Positions 1 through 11,904 of a DNA stretch of 64,000 bases are shown piece after piece; the first letter of the stretch is position 1; each line of letters starts with the position of its first letter. The DNA is from Mixophyes australis (lineage: Eukaryota > Chordata > Amphibia > Anura > Limnodynastidae): positions 380,725,907-380,789,906 of the forward strand of contig JAVHZZ010000001.1 of assembly GCA_036250195.1 (NCBI GenBank), read 5' to 3'. A program made the position numbers and the translations under genes. The notes under the pieces were generated by a model. The model did not search any database and was not told the origin of the DNA. It saw only the letters and a program-made list of their open reading frames with translations.

Positions 1-103
1 CAATGGCGGTTTTGCAAAACCAAAACCAAAACCAAAACACAACGGTAATCCAGATCCAAAACCGAATCCAAAACCAAAACACGGGGGTCAGTGACCATCT
101 CTA
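1..103 (+). mobile_element. Right terminus of a hAT element (same family as 21077-26630)
   Basis: This segment aligns to 26528-26630 with about two mismatches, so it is the right end of a second copy of the autonomous hAT described below; the rest lies left of the window. It has the CCAAAAC-rich subterminal repeats, the 14-bp palindrome GGTTTTGCAAAACC at 8-21, and the terminal CCATCTCTA at 95-103. The next eight bases (104-111) would be its right target duplication, but the left one cannot be seen. Confidence 0.9.
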
Positions 104-1320
104 ATATTAATAGTAAGTAGATTCACTTTTCCTTACTGTGTGATATTTCATTATGACAAAAACATTTAACCTTTATATGGGTAATGCTGAGGGATCAGCA
201 CTATATTAATATGATAATATAAATTGTTAACGTTGTGACTATCACTGATAGAAAAATGACAGACTAATGAACAGGTGTAGAAGAACAAAGTCATCTAATT
301 GCCAAGACAACTCCTATATGGATATAAACAGGGGTTTTGTGAGCAACAGTGCAAAAAAAAAATCAGAGAAGAATAGAGTAATATATAAGTTATGATATCA
401 TGGTACACATCAGATTTACATGAGCAGTAAGTAAAAAATCAGTTCTGCTATATAAGGAACACTTGCCATGATGACAGGTAAACTTCCACACGTATTAGAA
501 AAGTAACCTTAAAGCAGCACTTTCCTAATACTGTGTTTGTATATTAAAAAATTCTTGCAGCGTAACTCATAAGCAGCAAGAAAATGTAATATATAGCGGA
601 TTTCTGGGGCAGCACACAGAACTTGTAGTAGTGTTTCTTTAGTTCTGTGTTGGTAAATATCACTGCAGAGTAATTGACAAACAGCTGGGGAATGTGAATT
701 GCAGCTGATTTCTGCAGTACTTGTAGAAAAAAAATATAGAAGATGTAGGTAAGGAGAGACATATTGGTATTGCTATTTGTTTTCTAATACTATATTTTTA
801 ATGAAGGTTCTTTTTTTATAATATCTAAATATTTAATTAGTTTTTATTTTTTTATATATACTAATACGAGGATCTGTCAACATTTTGAAGAACAAGGTAG
901 GAGGCCATATCCCAAAAGCATGGGAGATAGAAACACCCCATATCACATTACATTTAAATTGAAACAGGATGCTCACAACACCTGTCCAGGTTCACACAAC
1001 TCAAGAATAGAGAACAGAACGAGGTATAAATCAGTGTGGCACTCCAACTGAGGTTATGGATTTTGTCGACTGTGACAGAGATACAGGGGCTCATGCTGAG
1101 TTGGATGAATATGCATCCAAAAATTAAAGCCTGACAAGTTGCACGTAAACATAACATATAGGGCCATATGCTGTTATATATGTCAAGATCCATCCAACTC
1201 TGTATTAGACACATATGCACCAGGTTTACATCAGACAAACATACACCCAAATACACGTCCTTCAATTCAGGTTTTAAGCATAAGAAAAGTTTTTTACATT
1301 TGTTAGCGTAAAACAAATTT
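104..1320. other. AT-rich DNA without a recognised gene
   Basis: I see no coding similarity or clear repeat structure here. The short open frames have no family features. Confidence 0.5.
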
Positions 1321-1738
1321 GCTATTAATCATGGTTGCCAACTCTCCCGGAACGTCCGGGAGACTCCCGGAATACTGGGAAATCTCCCGGACTCCCGAGA
1401 GAGTACTCTAAAATCCCGAATTTCTATGCAGAGCGCCGCGGAGTCCTGAATCCAAACTGCGCATGCGCATATGACGGTAATGGCGTGATGACGTCATCGG
1501 CGTGATGACGTCATCGACGTGATGACGCGCGCGCGTGCCCTCTTCCCCAAAACACCATCGCGGAGCACGGATCTCCCACGCCCATGCCCTCTGGAGACAA
1601 TATATGCTGGAGTGGAGAGTGGAGACCGGAAACCAAGTGAGGACTCTAAGGCATACAAACAGGCAATTAGAGAGTTTGCAGAGAAATATTTATTAAAGTT
1701 TTATAGTGCTTCAAACTGAGTTACCTGCCACCATATAC
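1321..1738 (+). repeat. CpG-rich repeat-like segment with hairpins and tandem CRE sites
   Basis: GC content and CpG density jump against an AT-rich background. There is a perfect 8-bp hairpin CTCCCGGA/TCCGGGAG at 1344-1362, followed by further CTCCCGG copies. A 17-bp unit is repeated around 1484-1517 and carries two perfect CRE octamers TGACGTCA (1489-1496 and 1506-1513) plus a half site at about 1522. A short open frame follows from an ATG near 1522 to 1719, about 65 codons, without a recognised domain. Opening with GTTGCCAACTCTCCCGG is, as I recall, typical of a vertebrate interspersed repeat. It is probably the promoter end of a transposon; the family is not identified. Confidence 0.5.
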
Positions 1739-2145
1739 GGAGGGGCCTTTATTTCAGTGAGGGGAGAGAGAGGGGGGACCTTTATTACAGAGAGGGGGGG
1801 AGAGAGAGGGGCCTTTATTATAGATAGAGGAGAGTGAGGGCCCTTTATTAAAGAGATTGGGGCCTGTCTTACAGAGAGGGAGGGTTTTTTATTACAGAGG
1901 GGAGAGAAAGGGGGGCTTTTATTACAGAAAGTGGAGAGAGGGGCCTTTATTATAGATAGGGAAGAGAGGAGGGGGCCTTTATTATACAGAGGAGAGAGAG
2001 AGAGGAGCCTTTATTTCAGAGGGGGGAGAGAGAGAGGGGCCTTTATTACAGAGGGGGGGGGGGGGAGAGAGAGGCGGGCATTTATTGCAAAAATCAGAGA
2101 GAGGAATAGAGATTGGCCTTTATTACAGAGTGGTGGTAGAGAATA
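1739..2145. repeat. Purine-rich minisatellite (GGGGCCTTTATTACAGAG-like unit)
   Basis: About ten or eleven diverged units of roughly 35-45 bp alternate GGGGCCTTTATTA with (GA)n and G-run stretches. The strand is strongly purine-biased. The small open frames across it come from the repeat and are not credible genes. Confidence 0.85.
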
Positions 2146-2650
2146 ATACAGTAGGGCAATGTATCCATGATTGTGATAGACATTAAACTATCCTATATAT
2201 GGAGAAAAACTAAAGGATCAGATAGGGTCTGAGGTTGTTGAGACTAAAACTGTGCAGAGTAGATGGGCCGTGTGGTTATTATCTGCCATCATATTATATT
2301 TGCGTCTGTCTATAGAACGATATTTCAGTGTAATAAATAAACACCTTTTTCAGTCTCATAAATATTGCTGTAATTTTAAGTCTGCCAATTGCAATACAAT
2401 TTTGTTCTGTTTGCCAAATCTTATAAAGGACTTTTCTCAATTTACTTCAATGTAGTTATAATTTTTACTATTTACATTATATAAATTGCAACAGAAAGAC
2501 CATAGGAATGCATCGCCAATTGAAATTAATTGAAAAATTCCCCATTGAATAAATGAAATCATTTAAAACAAATTAAAGGGGAGAGTGTCACTATGTTGGT
2601 TGCTCACAGGAGAGAACAACTTGGCTGGGGTAGCTACAAAAGCACACCAT
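2146..2650. other. No recognised feature
   Basis: AT-rich sequence between a minisatellite and a MITE. I see no gene or repeat that I can support. Confidence 0.4.
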
Positions 2651-2826
2651 GGGGTATATTTACTAAATGGCTGGTTTGGAAAATTGGAGTTGTTGCCTAT
2701 AGCAACCAATCATATTCTAGTTATCATTTATTTAGTACACTTTGAAAAATGACAGCTAGAATCTAAATGGTTGCTATAGGCAACATCTCCACTTTTTCAA
2801 ACCCGCAGCTTAGTAAATCTAGCCTC
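2651..2826. mobile_element. Palindromic MITE, family A, copy 1
   Basis: The ends are inverted copies: GGGGTATATTTACTAA on the left and TTAGTAAATCTAGCCTC on the right. Inside, the arms carry TTGCCTATAGCAACCAATCA and its complement around the central ATTTATTTAGTACA. Family A recurs at 9801, 15348, 57841 and 58294. There is no coding capacity, so it would need a transposase in trans. Superfamily not determined. Confidence 0.85.
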
Positions 2827-3026
2827 ATGTCTGGCTAATCTACTTTACTCCAGGGGGCACAGCTGAAGTTGATGAGCTGAAGAAGGTAAAATTCTGAGTG
2901 ACTGAGCCGAAAGCCTAAATTTCGCAAAGTATAAAGCATGAGACTGCAAATGCTTCAGGAAATGCAATTTTATAAATTTCAGAGCAGTGGAGAGTTAACC
3001 GAGGAGACTGCAAAGATAATCGTCCT

Positions 3027-3272
3027 GAGTCATACGGAAATTAGTTTACTATTTTGCACATATGTTAAATACTGGCTGTTTTTTCATGTAGCACACAAAT
3101 ACTTGATTGCTCTCTTTATACACTGAAATTTAAATTTGATCTAGAACATGCCCTACCGCAACTATAAATCTGTCCCCATATTTTCAATTTACCTCCTCCT
3201 CCAATGCAACATGGTTTTGCCCAGGTGAAAAGTTACTCCTTTTAATGCTTTACTCTCCTTAATGACTCAGCC
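3027..3272. mobile_element. MITE family B, copy 1 (truncated left end)
   Basis: It shares long stretches with 10278-10599: the TTTGCACATA-TTAAATA-TGGCTGTTTTTTCATG block, the ATAAATCTGTCCCCA block and the right end TCCTTAATGACTCAG. The left end is degraded (GTCCTGAGTCAT). Non-coding. Confidence 0.75.
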
Positions 3273-3778
3273 GGACATTGCTGTGATGACCGGTGGCACA
3301 TGACAGTCAATTGAATCTCACCCTGAGACTATGATTAAGAAAACCTGCAGAGAAAGTCAATACTCATTCAGTAATTCAGTATTACAATAGTTTGTGTATG
3401 TTGCATACTTGCCCTCTTTATATTTCTATTATGGCCCCCGTTGTGAAATAACGCAGTTGCCTCATTTCATTTTGGGTTAGTGGGCACAATATGACGCGAT
3501 TCTGTGGGCAGGATGCAGTAGAACAGGCTGCAGATCTTTTTTTCATTTAAGCAAACCTCACTAGGGATAATTAAATTAATATATATATGTAGAGCCGTAG
3601 GTGATATGGAGACACAGGTTTTTTGGACTTATAACCCCCTTCTCCAGTCATATCTATTTTTTCAAAACATCCCTAAGCCTAAATAATTACTAAGTAGTCC
3701 CCCGCCTTGCTTACCACTGACCCTGGCTGTGGCACCCCTGTGAGATTGCTGATGCACCCCATGTCAGTGTGTAACCGG
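3273..3778. other. Unassigned DNA before the 178-bp array
   Basis: No gene is recognised. The last 25 bases end in AACCGGTGAGT, a good match to a 5' splice site, directly before the exon-like tandem array. Confidence 0.4.
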
Positions 3779-4492
3779 TGAGTGATGTATAATTTTTTGC
3801 TCTGTTCTGAAATATAATATTTGTGCCACTCCTTTATAGATTCTGCATTTGCACTTGGACAGCATTCTGCGTCAGATATCAGTACATCTGGGCCTTACCT
3901 CCCAACCAGGAGAAGGTAAGAGTTAAATTTTTATTTTGCACATACACAATTTGCTTTAAGTGATGTATAATTTTTTGCTCTGTTCTGAAATATAATATTT
4001 GTCCCACTCCTTTATAGATTCTGCATTTGCACTTGGACAGCATTCTGCGTCAGATATCAGTACATCTGGGCCTTACCTCCCAACCAGGAGAAGGTAAGAG
4101 TTAAATTTTTATTTTGCACATACACAATTTGCTTTAAGTGATGTATAATTTTTTGCACTGTTCTGAAATATAATATTTGTCCCACTCCTTTATAGATTCT
4201 GCATTTGCACTTGGACAGCATTCTGCGTCAGATATCAGTACATCTGGGCCTTACCTCCCAACCAGGAGAAGGTAAGAGTTACATTTTTAATTTGCACATA
4301 CACAATTTGCTTTAAGTGATGTGCAATTTTTTGCTCTGTTCTGAAATATAATATTTGTGCCACTCCTTTATAGATTCTGCATTTGCACTTGGACAGCATT
4401 CTGCGTCAGATATCAGTACATCTGGGCCTTACCTCCCAACCAGGAGAAGGTAAGAGTTAACATTTTTATTTTGCACATACACAATTTGCTTT
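3779..4492 (+). repeat. 178-bp unit repeated four times, each with an exon-like core
   Basis: Four near-identical units are spaced exactly 178 bp apart. Each holds a 76-nt block (3840-3915, 4018-4093, 4196-4271, 4374-4449) preceded by CTCCTTTATAG, a plausible 3' splice site, and followed by GTAAGAG, a strong 5' splice site. The 76-nt block is open in at least two frames. If a block were spliced to the AG at 5119-5120, one frame would run straight into the ATG of the downstream transposase. The tandem copies would then be redundant leader exons. Splicing is an inference. Confidence 0.7.
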
Positions 4493-4527
4493 GTAAGCTG
4501 TTCCAATGGTGGAAGACACTTTAGTCT

Positions 4528-4875
4528 AGGGGTCGGCAACCCTTGGCGTTCAGCGCCCTGCATTGTAGCACATTGAGCGGCTATCAATGCAGCACATCTC
4601 CAAAACACTGAACTGTTGCACATTTTCTGTGTTATATGACCTGGGGGCATTACTGTGGAATAATATGAACATGATGTACAACTATATGGTATGTTATGAA
4701 TTGTGGCAACAACTATTTGCCATAATAATAACTTGGATTCTACTATGAGGCATGATTTGTGGGCACAACTGAGGCATAATATGATTTGTGAACACAACTG
4801 TGAGGCATAATCTGAATTGGGGGCACTGCTCTGTGGCATAACTGGTGGCACTACTGTGTGGCATAATATGAATTT
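4528..4875. mobile_element. hAT-like terminal fragment with diverged minisatellite
   Basis: It starts with CTAGGGGTCGGCAACCC, which resembles the ends of non-autonomous hAT elements, and continues into diverged repeats of a GTGGCATAATATGAATTG-type unit (about 4640-4870). No matching inverted end (GGGTTGCCGACCC) was found downstream, so it is either truncated or the left end of the element carrying the next gene. Confidence 0.45.
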
Positions 4876-5121
4876 AATTAAAATATTATGTGTTCTTGAT
4901 TGTAGTAGATACTTTATAAAGTACAGGCAATTAGCTTATTCTCAAAGTTTTTCCATATCCATATGAAGCTTAACCTCCACATTTGCCCGAATACCAAAAC
5001 ACTAATTTATCTACTTTTACGTATTTTGCAGAAGACTAACTGTAAATAAATTAAAAATCAAAGGGACGGATCTGTTCCCTAAGAATATATAGCAAATTGG
5101 ATATTTGAAAAAAACTTCAGA

Positions 5122-7372
5122 ATGGATATTCGGAATTACTTTGGCAAACCAGGTGTAAAGCAATCACAACCCCTTGTACCCCAACCAAGTGCGGAAAGTG
5201 AAACTATGGTCGTAGCACTTGATTCACCTGAATGTGTACTAGACAGCCATGATGACAGCAATTATCCCAGCACAAGTTCCTATAGGTGTGAGGAGGATGA
5301 CCAGGCAGAGCCTTGCTCTGGTAACCGAGAGGAACAACATGAAACACAAAGTGTGCCTGCCAAAAAAAAAAAATACTATTGTGAATTTACACCGCGAGTA
5401 ACAAAAACATATCCAGTGTTAAAGAAATCCACACGTGGAAAGAATTTTGCTTACTGCACTGTCTGTAAAAGTGATTTTGATATAAAGCACGGTGGTGTGA
5501 ATGACTGTAAACGCCATATTGAAGGTTCAAAACACCAAAAAATATCAGAAGCTTTGGAAACAAGCAAAAAAATGGATACCTACTTCCATACTTCACATGA
5601 TGAAAATGCAGTAATTCGTGCGGAAATGCTTTTTACTGGATTTCTTATCGAGCACAATATCCCTATTTCAGCATCTGATCATGTAGGAAAATTGATGAGA
5701 GCTATGATGCCAAATTCAAGTGAGGCTGCTGTGCAAAAATATGGTTGCGGTCAAACCAAATCTTCTGCAATTATTAATCATGCTCTCGCTCCACACTGTA
5801 CCCAACCGGTCATAGAAGCATTAAAGCATTTAAAATTTACATTGGCACTAGATGGTGGAAATGATTCAGAGGAGAAATTATTTCCTATATTGGTCTCCTA
5901 TATGGACATTGATGGAAAGATAAAGCCGAAGCTTTTAGATCTTATTGTCTGTAACAACGCCACGAGCATTAATATTTTTAACGCAGTTGATGAGGTGTTT
6001 CAAAGTCATCTTATTCCATGGACAAACTGCATTGGTGTGTGTTTGGATAATGCCTCTGTTAACATGGGAAGACTCAGGTCTGTAAAGACTTTAATTCAAG
6101 GGAAGAATCCTTCAGTCTTTACAGAAGGTTGTCCGTGTCATCTGGTGCACCTAGCTGCAAGGAAAGGAAACAATGCCCTTTCATTTGATGCTGATGCTTT
6201 CCTCTACAAACTAACCAGTTACTTCAGGTTCAGTGCAAAAAGAGTTCAAGCTCTAAAAGATATGAGTGAGTTTGTGGAAGTCCAGTATTCGAAAATACTG
6301 AAACATGGGGTAACCAGGTGGCTCAGTATGCATCCCTGCATTGAGAGAGTGCTTAAAATGTTTCCTGCTCTGAAATCATTTTTCCAATCTGAAGACTGTG
6401 AGAAGAATGCAAGAAGCAGAGCTCTCTGTGAAACTTTTGAGGATGCAACAACAGAGTTGTACATTTTGTTCCTTCACTCAGTGCTTGGTTCATATTGTTC
6501 TTCAGTATCGTGCTCCTTTTATCCACAAATTGCACGAGTGCTTACTGGATTTATACAGATTGTTGTTGCTGAAGTTGGTCAAACCAAACATAATTAAAGG
6601 CGCTGACACTTTTGAAAGACTTCTGGCCATAGATTTTGGGGACCCAGACATGCAAATGGGGGACAGAGAATTATTTATTGGCTTTACCACTAGAAACTAC
6701 ATAAGGACCTGTGCTTCTCTAGAGCCAACAGCAGTGAGAAGGTTTTTTCAGGAAGTTAGAGAATTTTATTGTTCTGCTTTAGCATATATGAAAAATAAGT
6801 TTCCCTTTAGTGACGATGTAGTAAAGGCAATGAAAGTTTTTAACTACAGAAAACGCATGGAAGCCGACTTTGAAGATATTGAAATACTGGCACAACGTTT
6901 CCCACAAGTGATAGATATTTCAATGATCCCAAAGTTGCATGAAGAATTTTCAGAATTCCGTGTTTTTGACTTGCCTGAGTCCTCTTTAAACAAATGCACA
7001 GATGATGGTGTGGAAAGAGTGGACTGTATTTGGCATGAACTAAGTATGGTCACTCATCCAGCAACAGGGAACCCAAAGTTTCCTTTATTATTAAATATGG
7101 CAAAATCACTTCTAGTCCTCCCTCACAGCAATGCCGAAATTGAACGCGTGTTCAGCATGGTCCGCAAAGTGAAGACTGAGCTCAGGGGACAATTGTCTAC
7201 AGAGGGAACTTTAAAAAGTCTCCTACAATGCAAAATTAATTTGTTTACAGACATTAACTGTCACCAGTTTAAACCCTCCCCAGAGCTTTTGTGTAAAGCA
7301 AAGTCTGCTGCTTATCAATTGAGGAAATCAAGTGAACTGAGAAAATCTTTGGTTTTGTGTGTTTTTGCTTGA
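5122..7372 (+). pseudogene. hAT-superfamily transposase with BED-like zinc finger, one frameshift
   Basis: A DNA transposase that would bind transposon ends through an N-terminal finger and cut with an RNase H-like hAT core. The ATG at 5122 opens a frame beginning MDIRNYFGKPG. A BED-type finger reads C112-x2-C115-x16-H132-x5-H138. Later motifs include LCLDNASVN-like sequence near residue 310 and HGVTRWLSMH near 395. The frame stays good to about 6486, where one extra base shifts the product to the frame that continues to the stop at 7370-7372. That second part ends in the hAT dimerisation region (LPHSNAEIERVFSMV). Total 2,251 nt equals 750 codons plus one base, so a single insertion accounts for the break and the intact protein would have been about 749 aa. 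No terminal repeats were found. Otherwise well preserved, so decay is recent. Confidence 0.9.
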
Positions 7373-7793
7373 GTTTCATGTTCATTATTGTGATATTTTA
7401 TGAGCTGGCACTTTATACAACATTGTTTACTTGGATATAGTTTACATAGTGAAGCTTGGTTATATTTTTGTATTGTGTAATTTTTGGATATATCATAGAT
7501 ATAAATCTGTTGAACAGCGCTATGTTAGCGTTTTGTTAACTTTAGTAATTGTAATGTTCTATTGTTGAAGCCATAATTTAATTTATTTATTATAAAGTTA
7601 ATAACTTATTGTTGATTATTTATATATAATTCTGTTGATAAAGTTTGCGTTACTTATTATAATGTTTATTTAATGTTTAAAACATGTTTGTTTTCATATT
7701 AAAAATCTTTCTCTTTGAAAATGAGCAAGTCATTACTTTGTCACCTATACATAAACACATTATGATTACATGCTGATCAAACTACTACAGGTT
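7373..7793. other. AT-rich 3' flank of the hAT pseudogene
   Basis: Very AT-rich sequence after the transposase stop. No terminal repeat is identified here; nothing else is supported. Confidence 0.4.
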
Positions 7794-7953
7794 GAGCTGG
7801 TCGCGCCCAGTGGGTGGAGCTGGTCGCACCGTGTGGGCGGAGCTGGTCACGCCCAGTGGGCGGAGCTGGTCACGTCCAGTGGACGGAGCTGGTCACGCCC
7901 AGTGAGCGGAGCTGGTCACGCCCAGTGGGCGGAGCTGGTCACGCCCACAATGG
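7794..7953. repeat. 23-bp minisatellite, about 7 copies
   Basis: The unit GAGCTGGTCACGCCCAGTG plus GGCG repeats from 7794 with single-base variants. It is GC-rich in an AT-rich setting. Overlapping open frames in more than one phase are repeat artefacts. Confidence 0.9.
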
Positions 7954-8942
7954 TTTTTACAATCTCCCTGAAATGAATTTTCAAAAGTTGGCAAGTATGA
8001 TTAAGTTTGATTTCAATAAAAAAAACTTCTAGAATATTGAAAGTATAATCTTCCTTCTTGCTTACAAATGAAAGTAGCAAACAATTCAAAAATACTCCCA
8101 AAATATCAAATAATATATCCACGAAAATGAAGAAAGCATTAGTTTCATAGGTGAACCACAATCAGCCTGTCAGAAGTGGCTAACTAATGCTGGCAACCTT
8201 CATCATCATCAGCGTTTGTTTGCACTAGCCCTCAGGCCTATTTGTGTTTTTGTGTGGGTCTTCCTCAATTTGTAATTATGTGAACCTGCCCATGCAGTAC
8301 TAAGTCTGCGTTTGTATCCCCACTTCCACCTCTACAATTGTAAGGAAGCCCAAGTGTCAGATCTGATATGGACATAGGTGTGACTTTCTTGTGCATGTGC
8401 AGAACAAATTTGTGTATTTCAGGCATGCACCCAAATTAACATGAGCCTCACCATGTTCAGCAATGTTTCGGAGAAGTGATTCCCCGTCCCCATATCTAAC
8501 TATAAATAAATAAATAATAAAAGCAGAAGTCATCGTTATATACTTTTACAAACACTACTTAAGAGCTGAAAAACAGGTATCGAAGAGGCACAATGGAGAA
8601 CTTCACAATATTTGAATTTAATTGTGTCCAAGAGGTGCACATTCTACAGTAACCAAAATGATGTGTTAGAAGCAGTGGTCAAAGTGGGGCAATATGTGCA
8701 AGTATCACATATTGGCTCTTCTCTTCACTTTGATTGAAGTTGCTCCTAGCTGTACATAGACTGCTAGCATATAAACCCTATTGAACTTTCTTTACTTGCC
8801 TCTGTACATTAATTATGATCCCCACCCCTCATCTCAGAGAATTCTCCAGATTTTGATTATAGTTATCGGCAGTGCAGAAAGAGAATATCTCACAGGTCAG
8901 AAAAATAAAGGGATCAGGTTAACAGAACAGATACATGTGAGC
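7954..8942. other. No recognised feature
   Basis: Mixed AT-rich sequence with an (AAAT)n-like patch near 8504-8520. No gene or clear element. Confidence 0.4.
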
Positions 8943-9390
8943 CTAAGGCTAGAAACATACTGTCCAAAATTTCTCCTGATACCATATACTTGAAGATTTT
9001 AGCAACAATTGAAAAAAAAAAAGTTCTGCTCAGCATGCTGATCCATATGTACACACTAAACACATTTTACAATATTTACCTTCAGATCTGTGCTCTTCAT
9101 GTCTCATAACCATCAGCTAAAAAGATTGTGACTCTGCACACTCCATAGATATATGTGGACACTGCTGGTTGTGAGTGCATACACGCTGAATTGGAACAAT
9201 ATCATTCTAAATCATTCCATTATTGAATGACATTTTTAGTCTGGTTTAAAAATCAAATGAAATTATATGATGTGCTTTGGAACGATAATCGTTCATCGTT
9301 CCAGCGTACACGCTAATGCTATATTGAGCTGAACGGTCATTTATCGTTTGATGATTGGTTAAAAACAATGCGGTGTGTACCCAGCCTAAG
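8943..9390. mobile_element. Probable non-autonomous element ending in GTGTGTACCCAGCCTAAG
   Basis: The right end GGTGTGTACCCAGCCTA has a weak inverted counterpart CTAAGGCTAGAAACATACTG on the left. The inner part carries a palindrome-like AACGATAATCGTTCATCGTT stretch near 9282-9302. Boundaries are approximate and no target duplication was confirmed. Confidence 0.45.
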
Positions 9391-9800
9391 AGATGTAAAG
9401 CACTAGTCCTCTGATGAAAATGAGTTGTAGTTTACAACAGTTAATCTAGCATTAGTAGATAAGTGATTTGCGGTCTCTAATTGATAGCTAGATGTTGTAC
9501 CAAAAAAAATGTTGCTTGTAAGCTACATATAATAACATGATATAAGGGGATCAAATGACATGATGGCAGACAGATAATCTATGGTCTGCATTGTTGCTGG
9601 ATGCTGTATCATGCAGAAGAAATCCTTTCAGCTAATTAACTACTTAGAGTTTGTGGCTTGCACAGGGTTCACTAGATACACTGTTACTAATATGTGTTTT
9701 AAAGTGATATACAATTGCATTGTTTTGTATATTTAGTGAGATTTAAGTAAAGTATTGCTAACCTATTAATACATGTTATGCACCTGAGTTAGCATTTAGA
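9391..9800. other. No recognised feature
   Basis: AT-rich spacer between two small transposons. Confidence 0.4.
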
Positions 9801-9980
9801 TGTATATTTATCATTTAACATTCTAAAAAGGAAAAGTGGAGGTGTTGTTTATAGCTACCAATCAAATTCTAGCTATTATTTTCTATATTGTACTCAATAA
9901 GTAATAGATACAATCTGATTGATTGCTATGGACAACACCTCCACTTTTCCTTTTAAGAAGGATTGATAAATCTGCCCCTT
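9801..9980. mobile_element. Palindromic MITE, family A (diverged), copy 2
   Basis: Inverted arms run from TGTATATTTATCATTTAACA to GATTGATAAATCTGCCCC. They carry GGAAAAGTGGAGGTGTTG and its complement around a short AT-rich centre. It shares the ACCAATCAAATTCTAGCTAT core with the other family A copies but is more diverged. Confidence 0.75.
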
Positions 9981-10277
9981 AATCTCTTTACATTACCCAG
10001 CACTACTGTTTTCTTCTCTTATGGTAACATTTTTATTTTAGATATATGTATTGAATCTCTCTATTATTGTATGTTAAAATACATTTCAGATGCTGTTATT
10101 GATACATTTTGATTTATTTTTCATTTCTATATACTGGAACTATATAATAAATGGTCCTGGGTGTGATCAGGTGGTGTGGGTTTGAATTAGAGTTTGAATC
10201 AGGGCCCAGGGACCTATTTCTTTATGTACTTCCAAGTGAAGCTTTGTTTGCTGAAATGATGCCATCTTGTTCACATG

Positions 10278-10599
10278 GGGCCTGAGTCATTAAGGAAAGT
10301 ACGGCAAAAAAAGGAGTAAATGTTCTCCGGAACAAACCATGTTACAATGCAAGGGGTGCGAATTAGTTTATTATTTTGCACATAAGTTAAATATTGGCTG
10401 TTTTTTCATGAAGCACACAAATACTTGATAGCTTTATTTTAAAATTGAAATGTAAAGTTGATCTAGGACATGTCCTTTCCCGACTATAAATCTGTCCCCA
10501 CATTTTAAATTTACCTCCCCCTCCAATGCAACGTGGTTTTGCCCAGGTGCAAAGTTAATCCTTTTTTATGCTTTGCTCTCCTTAATGACTCAGGCCCAT
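10278..10599. mobile_element. MITE family B, copy 2 (complete)
   Basis: Left end GGGCCTGAGTCATTAAGGA and right end TCCTTAATGACTCAGGCCC are inverted copies, with further inverted similarity just inside. No open frame. This is the best-preserved B copy in the window; related ones are at 3027 and 33631. Confidence 0.85.
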
Positions 10600-10938
10600 G
10601 CTATTTACAGACTTTCACATGTAGTTGCAATAAACTAAATTGAAATTTATATGTGGGATTTCAGTATTTGCACAAAGAACTGCTTATTAAAAATAACACT
10701 AAATATTGAAGTTCTTTACATAGCATGAAAATCTAGAAATAGTCTAATAAAATGTATTCTACATATTTTTTAAAAGATAGATATGTGAAATAGATATTAG
10801 ATACACTGGGGCCTATTTATTAAACTAAAAACTGTGTTCAAGCCCCAAAAACAGAGCGTTTTTGGGATCAAATGGAAAATTATTATTTACTATGACTGCA
10901 TTGCTGCTTTGCATATCTCTTTGTTTTACTGAGCAGTC

Positions 10939-10946
10939 CCCATAAC
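10939..10946. repeat. 8-bp target duplication, left (CCCATAAC)
   Basis: CCCATAAC directly precedes the CAGTGTCGG end of the inner hAT and is repeated exactly at 12555-12562. Confidence 0.9.
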
Positions 10947-11194
10947 CAGTGTCGGACTGGGGCATGAAGGGCCCACCAGGGAATGCAACACTAGGGGCCC
11001 ACCACAGGGGGTGTGGTCAGCCATCATAGAGGCGGGACCAGACACTAGAGGGGGAGTGGTCAGTCCACGAAGGACAGCTAGCACCATAGTGTAGTATGTA
11101 AAGAATGCAGTGTGTGTATAAAGAGTACACAGTGTTGACCTGCCCCTTAGATTGGGCAGAACAGTCACCAAAAAGCAGGATTGTCCCACTAGAC

Positions 11195-11329
11195 CAGGAT
11201 TGGCTAACCCGTGGCACTCCAGGTGTTGTGAAACTACAAACCCCAGCATATTTTGCCAATATATAGAAGCTTATTGCTGTGAGGGTATGCTGGGACAACA
11301 TCTGAAGTACCACAGGTTAGCCAAGCCTG
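11195..11329. mobile_element. 135-bp hAT-type MITE nested in the 1.6-kb hAT
   Basis: Ends CAGGATTGGCTAACC and GGTTAGCCAAGCCTG are inverted. The 8-bp duplication CACTAGAC flanks it exactly at 11187-11194 and 11330-11337. The arms (GGCACTCCAGGTGTTGTG and its diverged complement) fold as a long hairpin. Non-coding. Confidence 0.9.
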
Positions 11330-11904
11330 CACTAGACTCAGATCATTTGACAGACTGTCCTACCTGTTGTTGTCACTTTTAACACCTGTGGCTGCTGATT
11401 TCTTTAGTTGCGGATTGTCTGGATCCTGGAAAGTTGAGGGCCGGCCCTATTTGGAAAAAATAATGGGTACATTTAGAAACGTCAACCATCCCTGCCATTA
11501 AATAAACAGCACCCACATTTAATAATTAGGACTCTCTCCAGCCTCAACATTAAAGTAATAGTGCTCACATTTGATGAATAGATCTATTTCCCTCCAACCA
11601 ACCCCAACATTAAATTAATAGTATTCCCATTTAATAAATAAACCTATTACCCTCCCTCCAAACAGTCCCAGCAATAAATTATTAGCATTTACGTTTAATA
11701 CATCCATTTCCCATGACCATTCCTAGCATTAAATAATTAATATTCACATTTGATAGCCCCCACACTCAGCCCCACATTCAATTATAGACCCAAACCAACT
11801 CAACATTAAAGGTCCCATCACCCCCTCCCTATAGTGTTCTCTGTGCAGTCCCCCCTCACTATAGTTTAGCATAGGCAGCCCCCCTATAGTTTAGTATAGA
11901 TAGG

